Below, piece after piece: positions 27,455 through 35,972 of a stretch of DNA of 44,919 nucleotides. How positions within the stretch are numbered: the first letter of the stretch is position 1; every line of letters begins with the position of its first letter. A program made the translations under genes and the position numbers. The stretch spans positions 1-44,919 of the forward strand of contig JAIOPV010000065.1 in assembly GCA_021413735.1 (NCBI GenBank), given 5' to 3'. The DNA comes from Planctomycetota bacterium. Its GTDB lineage: Bacteria; Planctomycetota; Planctomycetia; Gemmatales; Gemmataceae. The notes beneath the pieces were generated by a model that did not search any database, was not told the DNA's origin, and saw only the letters and a program-made list of their open reading frames with translations.

Positions 27455-28939
27455 TCAGCGCAAGTGAGCAGCGCGAATTGTGCGAAGGCGACCAAGAAGC
27501 GGCTTCGGAACGCCGTTGGCGTCGATGAGACCGCCGCATGGTGTGAGATGCGGGTCGCCATCCGACCAGTGATCCCAGGTCACGGCGCGAACGTGCGGCG
27601 TGCAGAGCCCAAGAGTCGCGAACGACGCACCCCATTCCGACTGACCTTCCGGCGATGGACCCGTGCGAGAACTTGGAGCCCACACCGATTGCCCGTGATG
27701 TGCCGCGACGGCGTCTGGTGCTGGCGAAGAAGGCAGGCTCAGCGCCAGTTCCAGCGGTCGCCCAAGAACCGTGAACAGGTTGATGAGGCGTGCGGTGTCG
27801 AGCAGGTCACGCGGGAAGCTGCCTCGGGGTGTCGTCGCGATGCGAATTTCCAATTCGACCGCCGCGACCTTCAAGCCTGTGCGGATCAGATCGTCGGGGA
27901 ACGTCAGCGGCGAAATGGTGTGTTCGTCCTTCACCAAGTAGTCGCCCCAGGGCTGCGCCACGCTCAGGATCAATTCCAAGTTGGGGTCGATCTGATTCGC
28001 CGCTTCGAACAAACGGAAGGCGAGCCGGAGGCGTTCGTCGTCGTCGAGGCCGAGCGAGTCGGCTTGGTTGAAGCCAGCACACACAATCCAGCGTGGCACA
28101 TCGGCCTTATATCGGCGGATCGCCGTTTCGAGGAAATCGCACATGAATGCCGCGAGTGTGGGCAAGTCCCCTTCCCAACCGGCAGCCCAGATCGGCAGCA
28201 TTCCCGGAGCCAGGTCGATGATCGGGCCAATCGTGATCGGCAGCTTCGCGGCCTTCGCAGCAGCGACGGCAGCATCGGTGTCCGACCAGTCGTAAGCCGA
28301 TTCCTGCGGTTCGACATCGCGCCATCGAAGCGCAATTTGTGCCGCGTTGAATGTGCGTGCATACTCGGCACCCATCGTGCCCCAGCCGCGCATCGTGCGA
28401 GCCGCGAGCCGTGTGTCGAGCATTTCCTCTTCTTGGTGCCGCGTGTCAAAGAGTTGTTCAGCGAACTCACGAGCCAGCAAATCCGCGAGCGCGAAGCTCT
28501 GTTCGAGCACCCGTCCGGAGAGATTGTCCGACTCTGCAGCCGGAGCTTGGACGGCTTTTCCAAACATCCGGGTCGCTTCAACGAGTCCACGGTCGAAATT
28601 GTGCGGCGTGACGAGGCCAATCGCCTGCCAATCCGCCGACTGCGTGCGAACCTGATTGAGCTTCCCACGAGCCAGTTCAAGGAGCAAGCGATACGGCTCG
28701 GCTCGCTCACGAAGAGTCGGACTGGCCGCGACGAGAGTACCGAAACCGCCGACTGGCCAGGGCATCAGAAGATGCCCGCTGTCCGCCAGACTTTTTGTGA
28801 GAATTATTTTGCCGTCACGCACTTCGACAGCAGTTGCGTCGATGGTTTGCTCAAAACCGTGCGCGAAGGACGCCCGGCGCAATGTCGCCTGAGCGAGCGC
28901 GGGCATTGGGTGCGGCAGGAGAAACGAAATCGACCCCAT
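27455..28939 (-). CDS. GH10-like TIM-barrel protein with a lost acid/base residue
   Basis: 494 residues, no signal peptide. The central part (about 195-400) follows the glycoside hydrolase family 10 pattern: ALRWRDVEPQESAYDWSDTD parallels the xylanase WxxxEP strand, and IDPNLELILS the later strand. The usual acid/base NEP motif is replaced by GFNQADS (N291, Q292). The nucleophile-like glutamate remains in AAVELEIRI (E362). The HxLVWH motif is absent. It may be a non-catalytic carbohydrate-binding barrel or use another mechanism. The N-terminal 190 residues are family-specific. It lies 108 bases downstream of lpxI; a functional link is not shown. Confidence 0.7.
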   Translation of the reverse strand: MGSISFLLPHPMPALAQATLRRASFAHGFEQTIDATAVEVRDGKIILTKSLADSGHLLMPWPVGGFGTLVAASPTLRERAEPYRLLLELARGKLNQVRTQSADWQAIGLVTPHNFDRGLVEATRMFGKAVQAPAAESDNLSGRVLEQSFALADLLAREFAEQLFDTRHQEEEMLDTRLAARTMRGWGTMGAEYARTFNAAQIALRWRDVEPQESAYDWSDTDAAVAAAKAAKLPITIGPIIDLAPGMLPIWAAGWEGDLPTLAAFMCDFLETAIRRYKADVPRWIVCAGFNQADSLGLDDDERLRLAFRLFEAANQIDPNLELILSVAQPWGDYLVKDEHTISPLTFPDDLIRTGLKVAAVELEIRIATTPRGSFPRDLLDTARLINLFTVLGRPLELALSLPSSPAPDAVAAHHGQSVWAPSSRTGPSPEGQSEWGASFATLGLCTPHVRAVTWDHWSDGDPHLTPCGGLIDANGVPKPLLGRLRTIRAAHLR

Positions 28940-29047
28940 AGCCGGGAGGACTCAACGGGGATGACCGGGATACAAAGGAGAATACAGTAGTTCTGCCCAG
29001 ACCACAATGGTGAGGGGAAGACTCCCGGCCGAGTGGCAAAATTCCAC

Positions 29048-29959
29048 TCAAACCCGAGGATCGCTTCCCAACGCCGTGATTGCAATGCCGTAACGATCTG
29101 CCAGTGCTACGGTTTGGGCCTCGTCAAGAAGAATAGTCTGACCGGCTTCAATGGCAAGAACGCGCGCACCCGCACGATGCATCGTCTCAATCGTTTCGGT
29201 CCCCACTGCGGGAACATCAAACCGTCGATCTTGCCCCGGCTTCGCCACCTTCACCACCACAAAACCCGAACGGGAACACAACTCGCCGGCGCGTTCGATG
29301 GCGCGATCGGTTCCCTCGATGGCCTCGACCGCCAGCACAGCCCGTTCGCGGATCATTACGCTTTGACCGATGTCGAGTCGGCCCATTTCGCGAGCCAGTG
29401 CCCAACCAACCGAGATATCTTTTTGCTCGGTGGCGGTCGGTTTCCGGCGAGTCAGAATTCCCTCACGCACAAGCAACTCCGGAAGAAGATCGAGGGAGGA
29501 CACACATTCCAGTCGATGCGCCCGGAATTCCGAAATGAGACCCAACAGAAGCGAATCGTCGTTGTTCGCTCGCCGTTTGCGGAAGAAGTAGAAGCGAACC
29601 ATTCGCCAATCGGGCACCAACTGAATCCACCGCCACGGCTGATAGATCATGTGCTTGTGAAACTTGCCCGCCATCGTCCAGCGTTCGACACCACCCCGCC
29701 GAAATGTCCGTATCAGAAACCCAAGCGACGCCCGGCGAAGCGTGTGAAACTCCGTGCAGATCTCTTTCAACGCGGGATCGGCCATCCCCGCAACACCGAT
29801 GCACACGACGGGAATGCTATGCTCGCGTGCTTTTTCCGCGAACGCGATGGGGAACCGCCCGGCGCAGGCAAGCAACCCAACGGGACGTGGTCCCATTGGC
29901 TTCGTTACGGAACTCGCTCGCTGAGTGCGAAGTCCCGCCCAGCCGGGGAGACACAGCAT
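29048..29959 (-). CDS. lpxI: UDP-2,3-diacylglucosamine pyrophosphatase LpxI
   Basis: 303 residues from ATG 29959, with GAGGAAA about 8 bases upstream (an in-frame TTG at 29974 is the alternative). LpxI hydrolyses UDP-2,3-diacylglucosamine to lipid X and UMP, the fourth step of lipid A synthesis, in place of LpxH. Family marks are PVGLLACAGRFPIAFAEKA at the N-terminus, the DUF1009 core SVGWALAREMGRLDIGQSV and the C-terminal KVAKPGQDRRFDVPAVG (D244, D248), near the Asp shown to be catalytic in Caulobacter LpxI. It starts 1 base after the lpxD stop, so the two are translationally coupled. Confidence 0.95.
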   Translation of the reverse strand: MLCLPGWAGLRTQRASSVTKPMGPRPVGLLACAGRFPIAFAEKAREHSIPVVCIGVAGMADPALKEICTEFHTLRRASLGFLIRTFRRGGVERWTMAGKFHKHMIYQPWRWIQLVPDWRMVRFYFFRKRRANNDDSLLLGLISEFRAHRLECVSSLDLLPELLVREGILTRRKPTATEQKDISVGWALAREMGRLDIGQSVMIRERAVLAVEAIEGTDRAIERAGELCSRSGFVVVKVAKPGQDRRFDVPAVGTETIETMHRAGARVLAIEAGQTILLDEAQTVALADRYGIAITALGSDPRV

Positions 29960-29960
29960 T

Positions 29961-30983
29961 TCAAGTTTCCTCAAGACCCAGATGCTTCTTGATCCGCGTG
30001 ACGTCCTTGCGGATCTCTGGCAACTTATCCATCGTCATCAGTATGCGGACTTGTTCCTTATGCGGTCGCGCCGGCATGCCGAGCACCCGCGCACCAGAGG
30101 CGACGTTGCCCGAGACGCCGCTCTTGGCCATGATCGTGACGCCGTCCCCGATGGTCAGGTGATCCGCGACTCCGACCTGCCCCGCCATAATCACATAATC
30201 ACCCGTGCTTGTCGAACCCGCGATACCAACCTGACTGCAAAGGATGTTGTGTTTCCCGATTGTGCAGTTGTGCCCGATCATGACGAGATTGTCGATCTTC
30301 GTGCCGGCACCAACTCGAGTTGGTCCGAATGTACCGCGGTCGATCGTCGTGCAGGCACCGACTTCCACATCGTCTTCAAGTTCAACCCACCCCAACTGCG
30401 GCACCTTGACGTGTCGCCCGTTCTGCACGCGATAGCCGAAGCCATCGGCTCCGATCACGGAGTTCGCATGAATTACGACGCGATTCCCGAGGACACACTC
30501 GTCATAGAGCACGGTGTGCGGGTGAAGGGTGACATCTTCGCCAAGTTTGCAGTACCGACCAACGACCACGCCCGCATGGATCGTTGTGTTCGCGCCGATC
30601 TCGGTATGTTCGCCGACAACCGCGAATGGCCCGACACGCACACCCGGAGCGAGTTTCGCCTTTGGGTGAACATGCGAGGCCGGGCTGATGTCCGGAGCCT
30701 GTTCTTGCGGCCGACCACGAAGTTGCTGAACCACTCGGGCAAATGCCATGAGCGGATCTGCAACCCTGATGATGGGCCGGCCATTGACCGGAACCGACAG
30801 TGGCACGATCGCAGCCGACGCCCGGCTGCCGTGCCAGGCCGTCAGATGTTTGTCGTGCTCAACAAAGGTAATGTCGCCAGGCTGAGCCTCGGCGAGTGTG
30901 CGCGCATTCGAGATGGGGAGGTCGCCGTCACCGAGGACTTCGCCCCGCACCCACTCGGCCAAATGCCGGACTGTGATGGTCAC
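29961..30983 (-). CDS. lpxD: UDP-3-O-(3-hydroxyacyl)glucosamine N-acyltransferase LpxD
   Basis: 340 residues from GTG 30983, matching E. coli LpxD length (341). A longer start at 31073 adds 30 basic residues of poor quality. It transfers a hydroxyacyl group from ACP to the 2-amino group in lipid A synthesis. The N-terminal uridine-binding domain (about 1-95) contains DITFVEHDKHL. The left-handed beta-helix of hexapeptide repeats runs from about 100 to 305, with the signatures HANSVIGADGFGYR, DRGTFGPT and KIDNLVMIGHNC (catalytic His). A C-terminal helix ends the chain. GAAGAGG precedes the start. Coupled to lpxI. Confidence 0.96.
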   Translation of the reverse strand: MTITVRHLAEWVRGEVLGDGDLPISNARTLAEAQPGDITFVEHDKHLTAWHGSRASAAIVPLSVPVNGRPIIRVADPLMAFARVVQQLRGRPQEQAPDISPASHVHPKAKLAPGVRVGPFAVVGEHTEIGANTTIHAGVVVGRYCKLGEDVTLHPHTVLYDECVLGNRVVIHANSVIGADGFGYRVQNGRHVKVPQLGWVELEDDVEVGACTTIDRGTFGPTRVGAGTKIDNLVMIGHNCTIGKHNILCSQVGIAGSTSTGDYVIMAGQVGVADHLTIGDGVTIMAKSGVSGNVASGARVLGMPARPHKEQVRILMTMDKLPEIRKDVTRIKKHLGLEET

Positions 30984-31186
30984 GGTGGGCCTCTTCTTCC
31001 CTGCTTGCCGCGGAACCCGCTTCCGTGGGGTTTGGCGGAAGTTACCGAACGCTGGCAACCGAGGCAAGAGCAACCGTCTGCTCTGGCCGCACGGAAGCTG
31101 GCTGTCCGGTTACTATCGGTCGAAAACGCAGGATATATGCAGCGAGAATCTGCGCGATTTGAGTGGAAACAGTCTGATCGCGGTGG

Positions 31187-31561
31187 TTACGTCGGGGAAA
31201 TCCCTTCGCTCTGTGCGAACTGCTCGGCGGCTGTTGGGCCTGCTGGCGTGTCGATAACGCCAGTACCTGCTGTCGCGCAAGCCCAGATTACCTTGGCCCA
31301 CGCTGCGTTCATCGCTGGGTCCGCGTTTCCCCAGACGACGCACATGAGGACGCCAGCCCCCCGGCGAATCGTGACCATTCCTGCTGCGGTCCCGACGCGA
31401 AGTTCCTTCCAGTTCTCGGCTGGGTCTTCGTCGGGGAATGCCGGAAGACCGTCGATCATGCGAAGTTGGCCGGTCTCGCCGACCCGCACGAGTTGCGCAC
31501 GAATGGCTTCCCATGCGGGAGTTTCGGCTGTCGGAAAGCGAATCGTGCGGTCGAGACCCAT
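31187..31561 (-). CDS. Hypothetical protein, 124 residues
   Basis: The start is ATG 31561 (MGLDRTIRFPTAETPAW). There is no signal peptide or membrane span. The sequence keeps a normal protein composition throughout, with alternating strands and a helix (VRVGETGQLRMIDGLPAFPD, then NAAWAKVIWACATAGTGVID). I do not recognise the family. It lies downstream of a terminator and 204 bases upstream of the lpxD start on the same strand, so it could lead the lpxDI transcript. 31074-31186 shows no separate gene. Confidence 0.6.
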   Translation of the reverse strand: MGLDRTIRFPTAETPAWEAIRAQLVRVGETGQLRMIDGLPAFPDEDPAENWKELRVGTAAGMVTIRRGAGVLMCVVWGNADPAMNAAWAKVIWACATAGTGVIDTPAGPTAAEQFAQSEGISPT

Positions 31562-31587
31562 GCTGCACCCGATGGCCAATTGAAGAA

Positions 31588-31611
31588 GCCCACCCGTTTT
31601 AGCGGATGGGC
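31588..31611 (-). terminator. Hairpin terminator after the small exported protein gene
   Basis: On the minus strand GCCCATCCG pairs with CGGGTGGGC, with one G-U pair and a 6-base loop, followed by TTCTTCAATT. It lies 12 bases past the stop codon of the 31623-31940 gene. Confidence 0.65.
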
Positions 31612-31622
31612 GAGTTGCTGAC

Positions 31623-31940
31623 TCACTTATCCTTACCGACCAGAATCTCTTCGAGCTTCTTCTTCTGGTCGGCTGTCAGAACTGCCTTCAGTTCTTTGTC
31701 CTTCGTCGCCTTCAACTCCTTGATCTTGGCTTCGAGTTTGTCGATCTCGTCGTTGTACTTGCCCTGGATCTTGTAGATGGTCTGAACTTGGTCCTCGGTG
31801 AGGCCAATTTTCTTCCAGTTGTTTGGCAGTACGCCCTTCGCCTTCACTGGCGGATCGTCCTTCTTGGGTTCTTGCCCAACCAGACCGCCTGACAGCACGA
31901 ACATTGCAGCGAACAACACAACAGGGGCGAGACGCGACAT
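31623..31940 (-). CDS. Small exported helical protein (Spy/CpxP-like layout)
   Basis: 105 residues from ATG 31940. A Sec signal (MSRLAPVVLFAAMFVLSGGL) is followed by a Lys/Pro linker and two helices: TEDQVQTIYKIQGKYNDEID and a Lys/Glu-rich coiled-coil ending LTADQKKKLEEILVGKDK. The LTxxQ-containing repeats (GLTEDQVQ and VLTADQKK) resemble the LTxxQ motif of Spy/CpxP periplasmic chaperones and many planctomycete small proteins. Assignment to that family is inference. It is followed by its own terminator. Confidence 0.7.
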   Translation of the reverse strand: MSRLAPVVLFAAMFVLSGGLVGQEPKKDDPPVKAKGVLPNNWKKIGLTEDQVQTIYKIQGKYNDEIDKLEAKIKELKATKDKELKAVLTADQKKKLEEILVGKDK

Positions 31941-32045
31941 CGTACACCTCGATCCGCTTTCTGGGAGTAATGGGGTTCTGAACAACACCTATTAAGATGT
32001 ACACGTTATCCGCGTGCAAGTGAAAAACCGTCAGTTCATCGCAAA

Positions 32046-32927
32046 TCATGCCTTGACGAGTTTGTCCCATAACTCCTTGTACTTTTTGAGGAATTCGGTG
32101 CCTTCCGCGACGGGGTATGACTTCCCAACTTCGCACATGGTGTAGCGATCGTAACCGATGCCGCGTAACAGCGAGAACAGTTCGCGATATGGGTACTTTC
32201 CGTTCGCGTCGTTCTCCAGATCGTTGATGTGGCACGACCGAATCCACGGCTTCAACAAGTCGAACGACGCCTTTACAGATTTGTTCTCGATGTCGGTTGG
32301 GTTGGAGTTCCACGTCAGCCCGACAGACTTCGATTCGCAAGCGTCCATGAATGACTTCACGTTCTTGGGAACCTGCGTGACCGCTCCGTGAACTTCGACC
32401 CAAATTTCGACGCCTGCATCTGTCGCAGCTTTGCCGCACTCCGTGAGCGCTTTGCCGATCTGCTCGAAGGTCTTTTGCGGGTCCGCGTCTTTGGGCACGC
32501 CATTGGGGCGAACCTTCACGCCCTTCCCGCCGAGATCCTTCACGAGCCCGACAAATTGTTTGCAGTCCTCGATGTTCTTCTTCACGACGGCAGCATCAGC
32601 GGCGTGAAACTCGCAGACGCTGCCACAACCCCAGAACACGACGCCCGAGTCCGCGAACTGCTTCTTCACAGCGGCCCGCTGTTCAGCGTTGAGCGACGGT
32701 TCGACGCCATGTTTGTGTGTGGTTCGACACTCCACTGCGGCAATGCCGACTTCCTTGCACACCTTCAGGATTGTGGGGAGATCCCACATTGCAGGGACGT
32801 TATAGGTGACGAGGCCGAGTTTGAACTTGGCAGCATCGTCGGCACTTTTGGCGGGTTGGGGGAGCAAGCCCCCGGTTAATCCAACCGCTGACGCAGCAAC
32901 AAATTCACGACGAGAGAGAGTGTTCAT
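32046..32927 (-). CDS. Tat-exported sugar phosphate isomerase/epimerase-like TIM barrel
   Basis: 293 residues from ATG 32927. A twin-arginine signal (LSRREFVAASAVGLTGGLLP) leads an AP-endonuclease-2-like barrel. Likely metal and substrate residues lie in AAVECRTTHKHG, IWVEVHG, GLTWNSNPTDIE, SCHINDLEND and TMCEVGKSYP. The ligand set differs from the copy at 12706-13563 (for example Asn-Pro-Thr instead of a TGH motif), so the substrate is probably different. Part of the signal peptide (LTGGLLPQPA) is coded by a small GC-rich palindrome at 32859-32874. Substrate unknown. Confidence 0.85.
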   Translation of the reverse strand: MNTLSRREFVAASAVGLTGGLLPQPAKSADDAAKFKLGLVTYNVPAMWDLPTILKVCKEVGIAAVECRTTHKHGVEPSLNAEQRAAVKKQFADSGVVFWGCGSVCEFHAADAAVVKKNIEDCKQFVGLVKDLGGKGVKVRPNGVPKDADPQKTFEQIGKALTECGKAATDAGVEIWVEVHGAVTQVPKNVKSFMDACESKSVGLTWNSNPTDIENKSVKASFDLLKPWIRSCHINDLENDANGKYPYRELFSLLRGIGYDRYTMCEVGKSYPVAEGTEFLKKYKELWDKLVKA

Positions 32928-33047
32928 GGCTGACTTCCGGGACAATGTGACGAGACCGATCTCATGATGGGGATTCGAGATCGGTTCGCAAGAGAAAAAA
33001 GTTTCGACTTGGCACAATAACTCCACCGTGGCGCGCACCGTAGTTGG

Positions 33048-33148
33048 TGAGAGGTGTCTGGCAGCGTCACCTCTCAAATGTGGGAGCGACTCAGTCGGGC
33101 CGGTTGGTTCAAGGGGTTGGCAGCGTCCCCTGAATCGGCCGGCCCGAC
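33048..33148. other. Two consecutive hairpins sharing a loop sequence
   Basis: Hairpin 1 (33048-33076) has a 9-bp stem TGAGAGGTG/CACCTCTCA and loop TCTGGCAGCGT. Hairpin 2 (33094-33148) has a 10-bp outer stem GTCGGGCCGG/CCGGCCCGAC, an inner stem with mismatches, and a loop containing TTGGCAGCGT. Both display TGGCAGCGTC at the tip. They fill the 242-base space between two minus-strand genes. They could be a structured RNA, a repeat family, or a terminator pair for the coiled-coil gene. Confidence 0.5.
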
Positions 33149-33169
33149 CGTCCATTTCTGGTCTCCCCT

Positions 33170-33952
33170 TCACTTCCCCATCAGCAGATCTCGCTCAGTT
33201 CGCAATTGATTGATCTGCGATTCCAGAACAGTGATTCCTTTGCGTGGTGGTTGCCATTTTTCGAGCAACTCAACTGCTGGCAGAAGGGCTTCTTTCTGTC
33301 CCGACAGCACCTTCAAAAGCGCATCTTGCTGGATGTTGAACCAGGCTAAACCATCGGCTTCCGTCGCGATGCGACAATCGAGCGTGGCGATCTGGTTTTG
33401 GAGTGCAGTGACAGTTTTGAGGGTTTCGAGAGCGCCCAACGGCGTATCGAGAGCGACCTTTTGGCCTCGCAACTCCTCATCAGCCTGTTTCAATTTGCCG
33501 CGGAGAGTCGTGCGTTGGGTTTCGCCTTCTGCTCTCGCTGCTGTGGTCTGTGCGAGTTTAACTGCGAGTTCGCGACTCGTTTTGCGGAAGAAGGCCAGTT
33601 CGTTCTCGACCCTGACATCGCCCTTTGCAACCAGATCGCCGTAACGCTTGATTGTGCTGGCGAGTATTTCCCGCTGCTTGCTCTGATGGATCTCCTGCTG
33701 TTTCAGGTCGGCAACGACGCTCTCCAACTTTGCGATCTCGATGTCGATGCCAGCACGGCTGCGTCTGGGCGTCATCTGTGTTGGCTGCATGACGGGTTGC
33801 GGAATCGGAGCTGGTTCGGGAATCGTGGGAAGCGCAGGCGGGGGTTCGTCGGATCCCTCGTCGCGGAGAACAAACCAGAACACTGCGCCGCTGACAACCA
33901 TGACCGCGGCCCACCCGAGAACGAGCAACGGGAACCAGGATGTGCGTGGCAT
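33170..33952 (-). CDS. Membrane-anchored coiled-coil protein
   Basis: 260 residues with AAGGAA before ATG 33952. An N-terminal membrane span (about 7-29, FPLLVLGWAAVMVVSGAVFWF) is followed by a Pro-rich linker (PPPALPTIPEPAPIPQPVMQ). From about residue 70 to the end it is mostly helical and coiled-coil (IEIAKLESVVADLKQQEIHQ; LKQADEELRGQKVALDT). The coiled-coil would lie outside the cytoplasm. No family was recognised; a structural or adaptor role in the envelope is plausible. It lies 24 bases downstream of the SnoaL-like gene and is likely co-transcribed. Confidence 0.75.
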   Translation of the reverse strand: MPRTSWFPLLVLGWAAVMVVSGAVFWFVLRDEGSDEPPPALPTIPEPAPIPQPVMQPTQMTPRRSRAGIDIEIAKLESVVADLKQQEIHQSKQREILASTIKRYGDLVAKGDVRVENELAFFRKTSRELAVKLAQTTAARAEGETQRTTLRGKLKQADEELRGQKVALDTPLGALETLKTVTALQNQIATLDCRIATEADGLAWFNIQQDALLKVLSGQKEALLPAVELLEKWQPPRKGITVLESQINQLRTERDLLMGK

Positions 33953-33976
33953 GACTCGTTCCTTGTGTTCGCGAGT

Positions 33977-34438
33977 TTACTTCTTGCCCTTCTCTGGCAC
34001 CGACGTGTGATCGTGGACGATACGCCATCCGTCTGGCGTTTTGCGTAACAAGAGCGTGAAGCGGCCGGTGTCGATTTGCTCCCCACGAACAAGTTTGAAC
34101 TGTCCGCGCACCATTGCAGCGTCAGTTCCGAAACTCTCGGTGTGTACCTCGTCGAACGAGAGTGTCCCCATCTTGTCCTTGCCTTCGGCCTGGTAACGCT
34201 TGATGTACCGCTCGCGGGTTGCGTCCCAGCCCTGTGTGATGTTGCCCCCTGAGATGAACGTCAGCTTTTCGTTCTTCCAGTAGCCTTTCATGAATCCGTC
34301 GATGTCACCTTTGTTCCAGGCCACAACTTGAGCGTCGAGGACAGCACGAACGTCTTTCGCATCGCCACCGGGCGGCTCGGTCTGTGCCGATATCGCGACA
34401 CCAAGACTCCACATCAAAGCGAGAACGACGGAAGGCAT
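33977..34438 (-). CDS. Exported SnoaL/DUF4440-like (NTF2-fold) protein
   Basis: 153 residues from ATG 34438. A Sec signal (VVLALMWSLGVAISAQ) is followed by one NTF2-like cone-shaped domain. Typical segments are DVRAVLDAQVVAWNKGDIDG, FMKGYWKNEKLTFISGG, TQGWDATRERYIKRY and the final strands GRFTLLLRKTPDGWRIVHDH. Members bind small molecules or act as enzymes or immunity-type proteins; no catalytic residues can be assigned. The upstream ATG at 34492 would place 18 non-signal residues before the signal and is disfavoured. Confidence 0.85.
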   Translation of the reverse strand: MPSVVLALMWSLGVAISAQTEPPGGDAKDVRAVLDAQVVAWNKGDIDGFMKGYWKNEKLTFISGGNITQGWDATRERYIKRYQAEGKDKMGTLSFDEVHTESFGTDAAMVRGQFKLVRGEQIDTGRFTLLLRKTPDGWRIVHDHTSVPEKGKK

Positions 34439-34555
34439 GATTCGGTTCCGTGAGGTGACACTGCCCGCGAGATGACCCCTAATAGCATACATGAGCGGGT
34501 TTACCTCGACGCCTCCGAGGGCTAGAGTGAACTCACCCTAACACAGGAGCCAGAC

Positions 34556-35959
34556 ATGACGCAGGCCGCACTCGACTGGTTGGGCAAGAATCACGAAGAA
34601 ATCGTTCACGGGTTGGCAGACCTCGTTGCGATTCAAAGCATCAGCACCGACGGCGAACACCATGCCGAGATCGACCGCACCGCAAAGCTGACCTGCGACA
34701 TGATGCGGCAGGCCGGTCTCCATAACGTCGATCTGCTCAAGGTCGGCGGTTCGCTGCCCTACGCCTACGGCGAATGGCTCGATGCCCCCGGCAAACCGAC
34801 GGTGTTTCTGTATGCTCACCACGACGTGCAACCGGTGAACTTCGTCGAGCAATGGCAGTCTGATCCGTGGAAGCTCACCCGGCGCGATGGTCGCTTGTTT
34901 GCTCGCGGGGCCGCAGACGACAAGGGTGCAATTTCCGCGTTGCTCGGTGCGATCGCCGCGTATCGCAAGACTGGTAACACGCTTCCCGTGAACGTGAAGA
35001 TGCTCGTCGAGGGCGAAGAAGAGATCGGCTCGAAATACCTGTTGAAATTCTTCGAGGCACACAAGGAACGAATCAAGTCGGACGTGATTGTGGTGTGCGA
35101 CACCGAGAACATCGAGGTCGGCATTCCGAGCCTCACGTATTCACTGCGTGGAATCGTCGGGGTACAGGTCGATGTCAGCACAGCCAAGACGCCCGTTCAC
35201 AGTGGAATGGCCGGAGGTGCCCTTCCCGACGCAGCGATCGCGTTGAACTCGATCCTCGGTCGGCTTTACTGGAACAACGGTGCGCTGCCGATCCCTGGCA
35301 TGTACGATCAGGTTCGCACTCTCACCGACAAGGAGCGGGCTGCGTTCGCCAAGTTGCCATTCAATGCAGACAAATTCCGGCAGGGTGCTGGCCTCGTGCC
35401 GACAGCTCGGTTCGCGGTCGAAGAGGGCTACAACACTTACGGCCAAACCTGGCGACGGCCCGCAGTAACGGTCATCGCGCAGGAAGCGAGTTCGATCAAG
35501 GGGGCGTCGAATCAGGTGTTGCCGAAGGCGTCGGCGATTGTGAGCTGCCGAATTGTGCCAGATCAGAAGCCGGAGAAAGTGCTCGCCGACCTGACGGCAT
35601 TCTTGTCGAAAGACCCGCCGTGGGGTTGCGAAGTGAAGGTGACGCCCGCCGGTCCGCCGGTCGATTGGTGGATGACAGACCCGAACGGTCCGGCGTTCGA
35701 GGCGGCGCTTGCCGCGATGCGAGGCGGCTACGACCGTGACCCCGTGGCGATTGGTTGTGGTGGGAGCATCGGATTCGTTGGCCCGTTGTCGGCGCTGTTC
35801 AACGGTGCCCCGGCGCTACTGATGGGGATTGAGGATCCAGCGAGCAATGCTCACGCGCCGAACGAGAGTTTGCATGAGGGCGATTTCAAGAAACTGATGG
35901 CGTCGCTTGTGCGGCTGTTCGACAACCTCGGCAAACTCACGCCGGCCCGTGTGAAGTAG
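34556..35959 (+). CDS. M20-family metallopeptidase (dipeptidase-like)
   Basis: 467 residues with CAGGAG before ATG 34556. The di-zinc site of M20 enzymes is visible in order: His in LYAHHDVQP, bridging Asp in GAADDKGA, Glu pair in VEGEEEIGS (catalytic base and ligand), Asp in VVCDTENIEV, and the last His in SNAHAPNES. The dimerisation (lid) domain lies at about 205-360 (TPVHSGMAGGALPDA). There is no signal peptide, so it is probably a cytoplasmic dipeptidase or carboxypeptidase of the CNDP type. It is divergently placed from the SnoaL-like gene. Confidence 0.94.
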   Translation: MTQAALDWLGKNHEEIVHGLADLVAIQSISTDGEHHAEIDRTAKLTCDMMRQAGLHNVDLLKVGGSLPYAYGEWLDAPGKPTVFLYAHHDVQPVNFVEQWQSDPWKLTRRDGRLFARGAADDKGAISALLGAIAAYRKTGNTLPVNVKMLVEGEEEIGSKYLLKFFEAHKERIKSDVIVVCDTENIEVGIPSLTYSLRGIVGVQVDVSTAKTPVHSGMAGGALPDAAIALNSILGRLYWNNGALPIPGMYDQVRTLTDKERAAFAKLPFNADKFRQGAGLVPTARFAVEEGYNTYGQTWRRPAVTVIAQEASSIKGASNQVLPKASAIVSCRIVPDQKPEKVLADLTAFLSKDPPWGCEVKVTPAGPPVDWWMTDPNGPAFEAALAAMRGGYDRDPVAIGCGGSIGFVGPLSALFNGAPALLMGIEDPASNAHAPNESLHEGDFKKLMASLVRLFDNLGKLTPARVK

Positions 35960-35972
35960 ACCCTTGGTATTA

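Noticed and set aside
27404-28990. 528-codon plus-strand open frame
   Set aside because: It is antisense to the GH10-like gene and has Arg/His-rich shadow composition with no domain; the minus-strand frame has recognisable fold features.
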